A DNA stretch of 64,000 nt. Source: Apis mellifera (Eukaryota > Arthropoda > Insecta > Hymenoptera > Apidae). The DNA is taken from contig NC_037642.1 in the NCBI RefSeq assembly GCF_003254395.2, positions 1,582,501-1,646,500 on the forward strand, in the 5' to 3' direction. The notes below the pieces were generated by a model. The model was not told the origin of the DNA and made no database searches. It saw only the letters and a list, made by a program, of their open reading frames with translations. Shown here one piece after another: positions 23,669 to 37,130 of this stretch (its first letter is position 1; the number at the start of each line of letters is the position of its first letter). Position numbers and translations under genes: made by a program.

Positions 23669-26600
23669 TTAATCAATATATCTGTTATCTATTTTTGTAG
23701 TGAATGATTATTAATCTTTTATAGTAATCTGTTAATTTAAATACAAACAATATTTTTGAACATTTTTTTTATTACAATATGTTTTATGTTCGTTTAGAAG
23801 TATTTTATAATAATAGAAATGGAATAAATTTTAATAAATTATATATTTGAAAGAATCATCAGAAAAATAAAATATTTTTCACAGATGAACTAAAGATTTT
23901 GCATATTTTTTATAAAAATTGATAAAAATAAGTATTTATTTCATTCCTTAAATACCATGATAATATATTGAACATTTCTAAATTCAAATTTTGCATAAAT
24001 ATCCTTTTTCTGTTTACAAAAAGAATAAAAATAAAAATTAATGAAGCAATATTTCCTTCAGATATTCGGATATTCTACTTCAACTTCATTCTCCGCTCGA
24101 AAATTTCTTCGAAGAAATCTTTCGCATTAAGATTTTTTTAATTCTAACAAGCTTATACAAGAACAAACTCGATTTCAAGCATTTTGCCGTGCGAGCATTC
24201 CATTTGGCTTGGGTCCATAAAAATTTCCTTACTTGGAAACTCGTTTTTAAGAAAGCATATGCCAGGATTCGAGTAAACGATGTGGACGACTTTATCCGAT
24301 CAGAGAAAAAGTCCTTAGCCTGTTTCCCGTTTTTATTGAAATCTTTTTAACCTTCTCGGATAGAACCTCGAAAAGACGAGGGGCTTAAGTATCTAACTCT
24401 GTTCATAAAAAGTCGTAAAGAATTGCGCTCTCCCTCCTTTTAAACTTTCCTAGCATATTATATATATACATATATAGGGCCACGAAATTCTAACACGAAT
24501 GGCGAAAAGTAAGATTCGCAATAATTTACTGAATCGTATTCTTGGTCTATAAAGCCGGCATTTAAACCTAGCCGGTATAGTTTACAAGTGGAGCAACGTC
24601 GTTAAACTGCTTTCTAAACTCGATAGCTCGAAGAGTTAAAAGGAAATTGTTGTGTAATGAGTTTAAAATATCAATAATCTTTTTGATTGTTATATTTAAG
24701 AATTAAGAATACGCGCGCATTAAGAATACAACTAGCATCTTCATCTTTAGAATATAAATTGATAAAGATTAAAACAATTATTGATTGAATGATTTTTGAG
24801 ACAATTGCTCTTTAAATGCAGATAGTGATGAATTAAAAATATCAACTTTCTTTTTGCATAATAATTATAATTGATTAAAACATTTTTGATTAATGATATT
24901 TTATATTTATTTAAATATCTTTCAAGTATTGGTGCTTTGTATAGGTTCAAGAAAATGAAGTAGAATTCAATTTGATTCATATTTTTAGTATATGAGATGT
25001 TATTTAAAATCTTATAAAAAGTTAGACTTGCATATGTTTATTATTGTACTTGGAGTAAAGGAAATAATTCAAATACAACTTGAATAAATTGAATTTTTAT
25101 TTATAGATATAATCAATAGATAGAATAACATGTTATTAACATGTTAAATAGATTATTAAATTAAAAAGCCACACAAACTTTAAATATTTATTTTTTAGAA
25201 AATGTAAAAAACATTTTATGAAAGTTTGATCGTTTTAATTTTTGGTTTTAATTATCAATACTAGAATTTAAATAATAAAGATTACAATAAAGATTAAATA
25301 ATAGTAATTTATTTTTCATCGTTTAAATACATCTGATAACAATTTTATAATAAATTTTTAACTGTCTTCAGTGAATATGATTAAAAATTTATTTTTAATT
25401 GAGATTATTAAAATTATTTTATTTGATTTTGAATTTTTTATTAGCTCTTGATAGCATTGAAATTCTGAAAATTTAATTTAAATTTTTACTTTTCATAAAA
25501 TTATAAAGATATTACTTAAATTTTTGTAATATCTTTTTTTAAAATTAACTAACTATTTTTTTTTTCAAAAATATCAAACTTCAGTCATAATAAAAAATAA
25601 AAAATTTTCAAGAAAATTAAATAGATTTTAATACTCGTTATAAACTTATGCGGAAAATATTTTAAAAATTTTAATTTTATGTTAAAATTAAAATTCTTAC
25701 AATTCACTTACATTGCTTTACATTTTATTCAATTTAAAATGTAAAAAATACGAATCGTTTATTATTAAAACAAATATTCTTCTTTTCTTCTTCTTCTTTT
25801 CTTTTTTCTTTTTTTTTTCACGTTTGAACACTCTATTACGTATGAAAATTAAGTATAATTGGTCTTCGAGATTCTTGTTCCGCGAGTTCAACGCGAAGTT
25901 TAATTCGTGCCCATCGAGCTGAAAATTCTCCTAGATTCAGCGAAGGGGAAAAAAATTACGTCCTGTCTGCTTTTTACAGAATATTTCAACCGGATGAATG
26001 TAATATTGCAATTGTCGTGATTGAAATACTTCTTTGAAGTCTCTTGCCTTTTAGGTATTTAGCAAAGAATTTTCTTGGAGCGCTTGCTTCGTAAGAGGCT
26101 CCTATTGCATAAAGAAAATCAACTAATTAATCGAGGATCAAAAAGAAAAACTCTTTTGTTGTTTTCGCGCGCGAAAATTCTCACTAGGTTTTCTTTTTTT
26201 ACATTCATAAAAATTCAATTCGTTGCAGAGAATGAAAAATACAGTAATTTAAATATTTTGACAAATTATTCGAATGATACTTTCAAGTTTTCATTCTTAT
26301 GTGATTTATGTTTATCTTTGATTTACTGATATTCTTAAGAGATACGTCATTATTTGTTTCTTAAAAAATTTTCAATCAAGAGGAATTAGATTTGAACGAA
26401 TTCTTTTTTCATCTTTCAATATATCGATACAAATTTTGATTAAAATTTGATTAAAAGAAACAATTTTAATAATTAGTTGGATAATAAAATACAAATATCA
26501 GTAAATCTATTTTTTTTTATTATTAATTTTACTATTAATTCTTAAATTCTTTAATATAACAGTTCAAGAATCAGAAATAAATAAAAAAAATATTAAAAGT

Positions 26601-29164
26601 TAAAATTGTTCTTTGATGTGATAAATAATCAGTAAAATAATCAGAAAAAAATTGATATTTAAAATTTTATGTAAATATAAAATTTTAGTTACATTTCTTC
26701 TATTTCTTGATTAAAAAGAAAAAGTTCCAAAATAAAAATAACAAAATGAAAAAATATTATTATTTAATTCGTTAAGATTTTCTATATATTCCTCTTCATT
26801 ATTTTTGGTACTTTTACGAAGCATAAATTATTAGCATCAAGAAAAGAGAAGATAATTGATGTCCTCAGACAAATGTAATTAGAGCTTTCCATCGAAAAAA
26901 GTTTGATAAGGAAATAAAAGTAATGCTTTCATGATGGAACGTAATTTAATTCTATTTGCACGAACTAATAAGCATCGAATTACATCTTTCACTGGTACTT
27001 CTCTGTTATTCTGCCAATCCTTCAATTTTTTCCTTTTTCATCTTTTGTAATAAAGGAAAAAGTAATTCCTCAACCATGTAATGCGTTTGCAAAACTATTG
27101 GAAATTTTTTTACCAGAGAAAACTAAATTAATAAATTAAAAACGATATTTTTATTTTTCAATGAAGTTTCAAATCGATAAATCTATTTGATTTTTTATTT
27201 AAGATAGGATTCATAATGATATCATTATTGCTATTAAATTTATACCATTATTGATTGTTTTATTTTTATATTCGATTTTATTATGCATTAAAAAGTTGTT
27301 ACTTTGTTGTATTATTATTTTGTATGCATTATATTCATTTCTAGTATGTTAATGTGTTCATGAAACACTTTGAAAACTCAAATTAATATAAAAAATATTA
27401 TTTTGACCTCTAAAAACGAATTTCTTCAAAGATATTTCATGAATATCAATAATAATATCGATATCAGTGTAAATATAAATATCAGTAATAATTTTGGAAT
27501 ATAAATTCTAATTCTATTTGCGTTTAAATTATATATTTATTTTCTAAAATAAATTCCTTTTTATTAAAATTTTAAGAAAAAAATATATAAATATAAATTA
27601 TTTGATGATATAATTAATTCGAATAAAAATATTTAATTTACTTTAAATTTATCTCGAGATAGTGGCTGTGTATTCTTTTATAAAAGCTCAAAGAAAAAAT
27701 AGAAAAGGAAAGGAAAAGCATGAATTCTTTTGCACAATTCATAAGGAACAATTTCCTTTTTTTTCTTTCTCTTTTTTTCATGATCTTATTCTGAATTTTT
27801 TCAAGTTCTTATTATAGAAACATTTCAAATAGGCTTTTGTTGTTCGACTTTAGACACCGTATACCGTATAGAAAGGGAAAGAAAAAGTTTTGAGCTACTT
27901 AACCAGTTTCTCATTATATTTTAAAAGAATTTTTCTTATGTCACGGATGTTATATAGAATTTGTATAGAATTTATCGTTTCACGCAGAAGTAATTAAACG
28001 GACAAACAAAATGAAATATGAAATACCAACACGAATCTTCCTTACTTAGCAGCTAAATTACAATCGTTCTTCGTTATACATTTATGATTTCTTCGAATAT
28101 AAATTGTTGATATTTTTTAAAAAAATAGATTGAGGATAAAGTGTTTCGTTTATATTATCATAAATATTTGTAATGAACTGACAGGTTTGACTGAATCTTT
28201 TTAAAACTAGAAGAAATATTAATATAATAATATTATTTTTTATTATCCTTTAATTTAAAATATATCTCGAAATTATTTTTTATCTGGATAAAGTTTTTCT
28301 AAGCTAAAATATATTCTATCATTGCATTAATCTCTGTAGTTTAACTGTTTAACCACGAATTAATGAGATATTCAAATTGACAATTAAACTCAATGATTTC
28401 TTTATTATTTTTTTTTATAAATATAATTTCTATAAATTATTCCATTTTTATATATTCCATTTTGAATATCAATTTGTTCAAATTATCTCCATGATTATTA
28501 ACTAGAGATTTAGTAGTATAATTCGATTAAACGTTTTCAACGATAAGATAAAATAACTTCACCATTAATAAAAATTAATCATTTTAACATTGAATCGGAA
28601 CGAAAAATCAAATTTATCCAAACTTTTCGAAATTCAAATAAAAATCAATCAAAAAAGAAGAAAAGAAAAAGAAATGAAATAATCAATAAGATAAAACGAG
28701 TCACGAGCAACGACAGAATCCGAATGATTCTCTCCTCTTCCCCTGTTCAAACGAAGATGTCCAAGGATCGTTTAATTGAAAACTAAAAAGAAAGGAGAGG
28801 AAGAAGAAGGAAAAAAAGGAGAAGCGTAACATCTCTCGAGGTTCTTATTCTCGAACGGGGAGAGGATAGCTGCGTTTCCACTCTCGGTCCAGCGAGCACA
28901 GCCGCCCCCTTCCTCCTCAACCCTTTGCCGAGCGAGCGGCCCGCCATTGTAAGTTTCACGACGTATCTCTATTATCGAAGTAAATCCACGTAGTCCTTTT
29001 CCCCGTGTTCGAACGGCGACAGTACCGCTTGAAATAAGGAAGAACGAAAGGAAGCGCTTATACCTTCGAGAGGTATTCTCTTCGAAGAGCTCTTCTTCGA
29101 GAGCCATATCTATATATATTATATACTATATGTACATAAAGAGAGAAAAGTATATATAAATGTA

Positions 29165-29506
29165 CACAGTGTGTCCGGTTTATTACGATTCCTTTAAATA
29201 TCTCGAGAAATGCGAGTGACAAAAAGTAATTATGATGCTGAAGAAAATTTAATAATTTTTCTAGCATATGTATAATAAAAAGTGTTAATTTTCGTGTCGA
29301 AGAATCTTTACTTTAAACGATACAAAACTTAATATACGAATGGTAAAATATTCGCGTGTTTCTAATCTTCGATAAACTTCATGAATTTCAAATTACAGTA
29401 TCTCTTAATAAAGCTTCTGCTACTTTTTTTCTCTCTGGCGAATAAATTAACATTTATATCGCTACCTTTCGAGACGCCTTAAGTTCGAGATAAACCGGAC
29501 ACGTTG
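29165..29506. mobile_element. MITE with mariner-like TA target-site duplication
   Basis: About 342 bases bounded by inverted ends and TA dinucleotides at 29163-29164 and 29507-29508. Left end CACAGTGTGTCCGGTTTATT; the reverse complement of the right end reads CAACGTGTCCGGTTTATCTC. The shared core GTGTCCGGTTTA is exact, and similarity continues more weakly inward for about 45 bases (both contain TCTCGA followed by AA and GCGA-like sequence). It has no transposase frame, so it would depend on a related element in trans. TA duplication is typical of Tc1/mariner elements; the family name is not recognised. Confidence 0.7.
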
Positions 29507-31101
29507 TATATATCGAGGAAGGGCGTCGTGGGGGAGGAGGTCTCTTCGTCCGAAAGGGATTTGCGAACTTAGAAAAGAGAGGTTATGGAGGAGTAGAGGG
29601 GAGTGGGATTCGGAAAGAGTCGTTGCAGGGGAGAAGAAGAAGTTGGTCGTTTCTTCGGTCTTCCGCTTGTAAAGAGGACTCGCTTTCCCACCTCGATATC
29701 GTCGATACCCCCCCCCTCCTTTGTTCCCCGGCTTCCGCCTCGTTCGACCCCGCATTAAGGATGCTCTGACCCCGTGAAATGAAAGAAAATTCAGAGGGAA
29801 ACGGTCTTCCTCGAATAGACCTTCGCCGCTATCGTTGCTCTCCTCTCCTCTATCGTTGAATTAATGGAGAGTTGATAATTGACGCGAATTTAATCTTCGA
29901 TCCTGATAATTGGGAGAGAAATGAGAGAATTCTCGGGTGGAAAATTTCTTTTCGAAACTCGACGGGGGTGAGTATGGGTGATTATTGGGGATTTTAGAAA
30001 GTTTAAAGGATCTTAGGATCTTAGGTACTCGAATTGTTTTTTTGTGAGATGTTCCGTGGAATTTTTTGATCAGTGTAGTTTCGTTTTGTCACTCTTTTAA
30101 ATATTTATATTGGAAAGTAGAGGATGAATCATTTGGAATTTTAGATTAATGAAGATTAATTTTTTCTTTCATTTTCTTTATGGTTAATTATAGAAACAAA
30201 ATAACAGTTTGCGAATTTATTAATACATATTTCTCATCCTCTGATCGAAATGATTAGCTTAAAACTAAAAATAAGCATCAATAAGTTTTCTCATATATAT
30301 TTCAGTAGAAAGAAATTAAGTAAAAAAAAAAATTTGCAGATTAGTTTCTTTTCTCAAAATGTATATCATTGTCTTTGCTTATTTTATGAATTATATATAA
30401 TTTGCGATATTTCTATAAATATAATAAGAATCAAAAATAAATAATTGTCGAAAAGTCATACTTTAGAGTAAGAAACAATATATTAGAAATGCATAAAAAA
30501 GTATAATAATAAATTAAAAATATATGTCATTATTTCAATGCAAAAATCTGTTCATAATTATTCTATATTATATAAACTGACATATTCACAGATAAATAAA
30601 CAACGAAAGAATTTGTGTCAAAATTATATAATATTTATTTGACGAATATTTTATTTTCATTATTTATAGATGAAATATCGAAAATAGTATTAATAAATTG
30701 GAATCTTCTCCTGGCTATTTTCAAATTTGTAAGAGGAATGAGGCTGTTACAAAAGCCCGAGTGTTTTCATTTCTGAGTCGTTTTTCGTGTACGTATCAGA
30801 GATACTCGCCGCAAGAGTAATTTTTCTAAACGAAATCTTTTCGCTCTTCGAGGAAAGAAGAAGAAGTCCTCTGTCTATATGTAAACCACAGTGAAATGTA
30901 GGATCTTTAATGCGACGACAAAAAGGAAACCAAAAACTCTCTTTGTCCTATCTCTTATTTTATTTAAGAACAGGAGATTTCACTTTCAGAATTTATGTTG
31001 ATTATTCAGGGAACGTCATTAGCCTTGAAATGAAAGGCGATCAATTTTACTTTAGAAATATACTTTCAGCTTTGTCTCTTGAAGGATACATCGTCATTAG
31101 G

Positions 31102-31125
31102 AGGGAGGAGGGAGGGAGGGAGGGG
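31102..31125 (+). other. G-quadruplex-type tract
   Basis: Repeated GGGA units ending in GGGG give at least four G-tracts with one-base spacers on the + strand, in the sense orientation of the intron. It can form a quadruplex in DNA or in the pre-mRNA. Confidence 0.7.
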
Positions 31126-33097
31126 AGAAACCATGGAACTTTCGTTCTTTTGTTTCTCTTTCAACAACGAAGCTTTTCTTTCCCCCGCTTCGACGTCTTC
31201 AATACGGTCTTTGTTCGTGCCATTTTCCTTTTCCTCGCTCCGCTAAAAACGTTTCGTCGTGGATCCGATAGAAAAGAAAGTAGAGCGAAAGAAATTATAA
31301 AGGTATACACTTTCCATCTTTGATTCTTATCAAAGAATCCGAAAACCTATTTTATATCAAAAAAAAAAAAAAAGGATTAATTAATAGTTTAGTAACGTTC
31401 TCTCTTTTTTAATTGATGTTTCAAATATAAGAATATCCAGAATTTTTCAAATATTAAGTGTTTAATTTAATAATTAAATTTTGATAATCGATTTATCTTC
31501 TTTATTATACATTGTTCTAAAGTTAAAGTTCCATGAAACTCACAATCGATTTATAATTTATCAAAATAAATCTTGAATTGATCTTAATGATATTTATATT
31601 AAGAAATCTTCTCATCTTTTTCAATTAATCTATTTATAAATAAACTAAAAAACTATTAATCATCATAAATCGAATTTTTTTTCTTCATTCACCATCTCAA
31701 TTTGTAATATCTTCCATCAAATATCCATTCGCTTTTCTTTCTTCTTGCCTTTTTTTTCATCCGTTTAATGGCGAATAATTGGCTCGATCGATTCCTAGAG
31801 GATCCATCCATCTGTGTGTGTGTATCCATCCACGAATCAGAAAGGAAATACATTAAAGTTGAACGAATTAGCTTTTACAAATTAAACTTTGAAGTTCGTC
31901 CCGAGATAAAATTAAAGGGAATTCGTTCGTGTATCGTGATGGACTATAAAGCTTGAGACAATGGCGGACGGAATGGCGCTTCGATACTGCTTGAAAATTT
32001 ACTGGAAACGATGTCGTCCGATCCTCTGACCATTTCTTGCCGCGATCCACGCGAGAAATCTCTCTTTCTCCCTCTCGAAAGGGAGGTGAACGATGTGGTT
32101 CGTTAAAGTTTTACCAGAAGGGAGAAAGAACACCAGGGGAATGGACGATTGAAATACGTCGAAATGGATGTTGATGAATCTCGTGTTACGTATATTTTTA
32201 ATGCATTTGTCTTGCGTGCTAGTTATTTGTTTTTCGCGTAACAACGATAATAGCTAACAGGATTATAAATGCTTAATTTATATTTATTCCTCTTTTTTCT
32301 TTTTCTATCTTTAAGAAAAATAATTTTAAAAAATGGGATTGTTAAAGTGATGCGTATGAAAGAGTGAATTAAAAATAAGTAAAATGATAATTGATAAAAT
32401 GTGATTATAAATTACGATTAATATATGAAATTTATGATTTAAAATAAATATTTTATTCCATTTTTGAGATACTTTTAAAATAGCAAAATGAAATGGAAAG
32501 AAGAAACTATAAATATAAATTTGTTTATCAATCAGCGAACGGTTCAGGTGTATCAATTTTTTTCTTTTTAATTGTTATAAGGATTAGAAATATATGTAAC
32601 TCTTAATTGAGTTTTTTTTTTTTATTTACGGAATGTCCTCGCATTTGCTCATTAGTTAAAACAAGTGCCTCGCTCTTGAAAATTAAAGGTTAATGCGTAG
32701 GTGAAAGGTTAAAGGTTAACATCTCCCTCCTTAAGCTCGCAAACAACGTTTAAGAGAGCCTCGCTCATCTCTTTTTACCCTCTAATTAAAAACCTTTGAT
32801 ATATAACGCTGAAAAGTTTCCATAAAGAACAACATCGTCGAAAAATGGTACTTTTACAAAGTGAATCGTGCGCAAAGTTACGAGTTTCAAAAAGAATACC
32901 CTATCCACGACTCTTGGGAGAAAGAAAAGAAAAGAAAAGAAAAAAATAGAAAAATCAACATCAAGCTCTGATAAAAATCTTAAAATGGTCTTTTAACGAA
33001 ATGAAATGTCCGATTCTCGTTCCGGTTTCTCGTTTCACCACGTAACGAAGGTGCAAATTAATCGAGTAACCTGAAAAATTCTCGCTCACAGTCGTCC

Positions 33098-33132
33098 CTC
33101 TCTCTCTCTCTTTCTCTTTCTCTCTCTCTCTC
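33098..33132. repeat. (CT)n microsatellite
   Basis: Interrupted CT run (CTCTCTCTCTC, TTTCTCTTTC, TCTCTCTCTCTC) beside a GC-richer patch in intron 2. Confidence 0.9.
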
Positions 33133-34214
33133 GACTCGGTCGTCGCCGGTGATATTCCAAGCAAATATTTGTCCAGAGAAATCGGATCCATCGTGGTCGG
33201 TGTCGATGGCTGGGAACGAGATACAAATCGACGATTTACCGTCCGTACTTACCGTCTGTTTTATCCCCGTTAAATCTCGGATCCCGATTATAGTTACGAC
33301 GTAGGAAACGGCGTTTAACGATGTCGTTTCCACCGTGTAACTCATTGTCGGATTAATGCAATTATATGGGGCGAAGCGTTGGGGGAGGGGGATGAAACGC
33401 GTCAAACGATTCTTAGGGGCAATAAAGGTATCCTTGAATAGTATAGGCAACTTGTTGCACACTCTTTTCTTCTTCTTTGTTACTTCTTTTGTGTCAATGA
33501 TGATGAAATGTTGTTGTTAATTATATTTACAGTGCACGTTTTAAAATTTGTCGCCATTTCGATCTTTGAAATGAAATTTTGGAGCGAGTTTCAAGAAAAT
33601 TTGAGATAGGTCATTTGGCATACATTAATTTCATATGATTTTGCTGAAGTTTTTCGCTTAAAGAAGCATCAGGATTCGATTCAGAATCTCTAACAATGTA
33701 AAAATATTTTAAAAAATTCATTTAATTAAATTGATATTCTAAGAAAGAACAAGAGTATTTTCGTTGTATATTTTTTAGATTATTGAGTTTTGATTTTATA
33801 ATTTGAAACAATATAAAATTATATTGTAGTTATTTCTTTATATATTTATTCTATTATTTTTTAGAATCATGATATCCATAATTCATTTGTTTCTAGAGAA
33901 TTTCACATGAATTTGAAAATTTTTCAAACTTGATTTACTCAAATATATATTGAATAATTGAACATTAGAATATTTTTAATTATCTATTTATTTTTTGTAA
34001 AAATTATTCTTTTGAAAAATAAGAACAAACAAAGGAGACTTGAAAATATATTAAATTATACATTTAAATAAACGATTATAAGATATAAATATTAAATATG
34101 ATATTAAAAATTAAAATGAAATAAATAAATTATTTCAAAAAAATTCTGTCCCATTTCTACCTCATTCTATCCATATATAACAACACATTTCCACTCTAAG
34201 GCTACCTTTCATCT

Positions 34215-34560
34215 GATAACCAAGCTTCCTTTCTGCGAGAGATTTCACGTGAGAGGGTGTGCGTCAGGTTGGTGCGTTTCACCCCATCGATGGGGTCGCA
34301 TACCATGTATATCAGGCAAATGGTCTGGAGAGTAGTCTTTAGCCCTACGAAACGGTCGTAAGGCTGTCACGTCGAGGATAAGCTTAGATGCACCTCGCAG
34401 ATAGCTCGATGCCAAGATCGCCCTGCTCCTCGTTGTACAGGATTTCCGGAGTTCGGTAGATCCTCTATACAGATAGGAACTTAATTGGACCGACATAATT
34501 TTCTACCCTCAACTGGGGGACTGGATGATCGAGTTCTCTTGAATGTTTCTTGCGTGTCAG
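34215..34560. other. Sharply bounded GC-richer patch before exon C, possible conserved or RNA element
   Basis: A compact segment of balanced composition in otherwise AT-rich DNA about 600 bases upstream of exon C. One - strand frame is open for 83 codons (34245-34496), but its product (LRPFRRAKDYSPDHLPDIHG) shows no family. It includes the self-complementary stretch CCCCATCGATGGGG at 34281-34294. Confidence 0.3.
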
Positions 34561-35179
34561 TCGAGGATTATGAAACACTTTGCTCAACTTCTTCGTCTTA
34601 TCTCTACGTGAATGAAATTTTCTTATATATTGTTAAATATATTTAATTGCAATGAAAATTTTGTTATTAACAATGGAAGATGATTTTATTTTTATTCTTT
34701 TTATTTTGTTTATTATATTTGATTTGATAAAGGAAATTATTGTATTCCTAAGATTGATCTCAAGGAAATTTATTGGATCTTTAATAAATATTGGTTATAA
34801 AAATTTCTCGTTGTTGTAATTCTTCTTATTTTAAATTCGAAATTTGTTTATTTAAAATTGATAATATTTATCGAATACATTTATACATTTATTAAAAATA
34901 CAACAGTTTATGATATCAAGTATATCATAAATTTAAATATTGATGCATATAATTTACAATAATTTAAACGTCGATAGAATAAACAATCTAAAAATTCAAA
35001 TTCATAGGAAACAATCTAATTATTAGATGAGAAACAATATTTACAAATAATTAGCGATAAATTGAACTTTTTCTTTAAGATACTTTTAAAAATATGCTTA
35101 ATTATAAAATAATATCCTCGAACCAAAATTTCGAAATTCAAATTTCTTCTGACACGATTGTTTATTATTTTTTTTTCAG

Positions 35180-35483
35180 GAACGGGCACATGCTAACGCA
35201 TCGAAACAAGAAGCCGTACGAGTGCAAAGCGGAGGGATGCGGAAAATCGTATTGCGACGCGAGGAGTCTGAGGAGGCACACGGAGAATCATCATGCCGGT
35301 AGCAAGGTGAACGAAAGCGTTAGTCCTAGCAGTCCAACCACCGGTCCTCACACACCAAACACACCGGGAAGTAATCCCAGCACGCCAAGCACACCGGGAG
35401 CGGCGTCGACGCCCAACGGCCATGGACATCCGGCCTTAAAACAATTGCTCGCCACGGAACCGTCACAGGCGCAGCAGCAAAAG
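35180..35483 (+). CDS. C2H2 zinc-finger protein, exon C: end of finger 2, finger 3 and Ser/Thr/Pro-rich tail
   Basis: Coding exon of 304 bases between acceptor TTTTTTTTTCAG and strong donor AAG|GTAAGT. Base 35180 completes the Leu codon begun at 20444. It then reads NGHMLTH, the end of finger 2, a linker RNKKPY, and finger 3 at 35223-35291 (CX4C-X12-HX3H, with the helix core CDARSLRR and an extra His at the end). A tail rich in Ser, Thr, Pro, Gly and Asn follows, with two SP and five TP dipeptides, candidate proline-directed kinase sites. Near the end is ALKQLLA, whose LKQLL fits the LxxLL nuclear-receptor box, then a Gln-rich AQQQK. Spacing and the CxxxxC with SYC in finger 3 resemble, from memory, the TRERF1/ZNF541 fingers; that assignment is uncertain. 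Without splicing, translation would run on 14 codons to a stop at 35526-35528. Confidence 0.95.
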
Positions 35484-35732
35484 GTAAGTGGCGATATATT
35501 TTATTTCCTGGGATACTGGCGCAGATAAAACGGAATTCTGGCTTCATCTTATTCAACGATTAAACTTTCCTGCTTTTCTTTATTGGTCTGGAAATATGTG
35601 GAAAGGTTGTAGATGAAACTACATCTGTTATTAATCATTGCCAAGTATATTGCATTTTATATTATTCAGTAACATTTCAAAAACTTGATACTCTTGCAAA
35701 TGAAATGCAGAATAAATGAGAATATCTTAGTT

Positions 35733-35930
35733 TTTTCAACTATATTAAAATAGATTTTACAATATTCTTAATCTTGATTTTTAATCTAACTTCAAAATGG
35801 AAATTAATCGAAAGATGTGTGAAAAATCGCAACTTTTCAACCATATTAAAATAGATTTTACAATATTCTTAATCTTGATTTTTAATCTAACTTCGAATTA
35901 ATGGAAATTAATCGAAAGATGTGTGAAAAA
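35733..35930. repeat. Recent tandem duplication, unit about 101 bases
   Basis: Copy 1 at 35733-35833 and copy 2 from 35834 are nearly identical, both running from TTTTCAAC through CAATATTCTTAATCTTGATT to GATGTGTGAAAAA. They differ by one base near the start and by a small insertion (CTTCGAATTAATGG against CTTCAAAATGG). Such low divergence in intronic DNA suggests a recent event. Confidence 0.9.
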
Positions 35931-36939
35931 TTTAAATCTTTAAAAATCCGAGTTTACCATATTATGTATATGTAAGAAAACAATTATATCTATAAATAAT
36001 TTAATCCAAGAGTTTGATACGCGTCAATACATGAAATGTACATATATGTAAGTATATAGTGACACCGTTTCTTCGAAATTGGCCCGATATTGGTTCGTCT
36101 GAGATAGGTTTAAAGGCTTAGAGAAGTAGCGTTTCTCTCTGGGATGAGCCTGGTCAACGTGGATCTGAGGATCCACCGACGTAAGAGGATTACATTGATC
36201 TAGCTGATCGTCGAGCATGTTACGCGACCTCCAACTGCCCCTTCATTAATTTTTATACGTCATTCACGATCTTCAATTTGTCCAGATCGGTAGGATCGTT
36301 CGATAAATGGATTCCAGGAATTATATAGCTGTTCAAAGACAGATTAGGGATTACAATTGTTGCGAAAAATTCTTTAATAAGAAAGACGTTTCCTTCGTTG
36401 ATCCATTGGTGGATTGGATCAATTGGTAATTATTGGAAAGCTATGAAGCTTAAAGGAGGCTCGTATAAAATTGTTTCCGTTAATCCTATTGTTCGTTATT
36501 GAAACAGTTAACTTTTAATTAATATCGCGAAACATGTTTGGGATTATTATTTATTATATTTTTATAACTATATTATTTCGTATTTTAATTAAATATTATT
36601 TAACAAAGGGAAGTTTGTAATAAATCTTAATTTACAAATATTAAAAAGTCGAGGTTATTTCGTTGTTCTCGAACAATTTTAATTCTTAAAATAATCCATA
36701 ATTCATATCAATTGCTTTATTAGAGAATGTATCGCGTTTAATCGATGATTATCGTAATGATGATTATCAAATAGGCAAATATTTAGTATAAAATATTTTC
36801 GTTCGAAGAATTAAAAGGTTTGAAAAGGGTAACCTTTTGTGATGTGTTGTCGTAATGACAATGCAATACAAACAATTAGAATGTATAATTACTAAAGATA
36901 TAGTAATAAGACGGCTTGCGTAAACAGAGTATTAATATT

Positions 36940-37130
36940 GGAGGCCATTACCAACGCAGTAGAAACTGGTCGTATCAGTCAGCCATCGTTTACACTGGCG
37001 CACAGCGACGGGTACTACTAACAGTGGAGTTGGTTAGCATATAATCAGCCAGCCGTGACAGTAGCAGGAGTTTGTAGAAACTCCAGTAGCAGTAGTTGCT
37101 AATCACACAATGAGGACAGTGGCAAATATC
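36940..37130. other. Low-AT, CAG/GTAG-rich patch with a perfect hairpin
   Basis: A patch rich in CAGT, AGCAGT and CCAGC words. The hairpin GGAGTTT-GTAG-AAACTCC lies at 37067-37084 and is flanked on both sides by near-copies of CAGTAGCA. All frames are broken by stops, so coding is unlikely. It could be a structured intronic RNA or splicing-regulatory element. Confidence 0.45.

Noticed and set aside
35094..35179. Extension of exon C upstream to an ATG-like start
   Set aside because: This stretch is AT-rich intron ending in a polypyrimidine tract and AG, and the phase from exon B requires the boundary at 35180.
35484..35528. Read-through C-terminus from retained intron 3
   Set aside because: The donor AAG|GTAAGT is close to consensus and a coherent downstream exon in phase exists, so retention is unlikely to be the main form.
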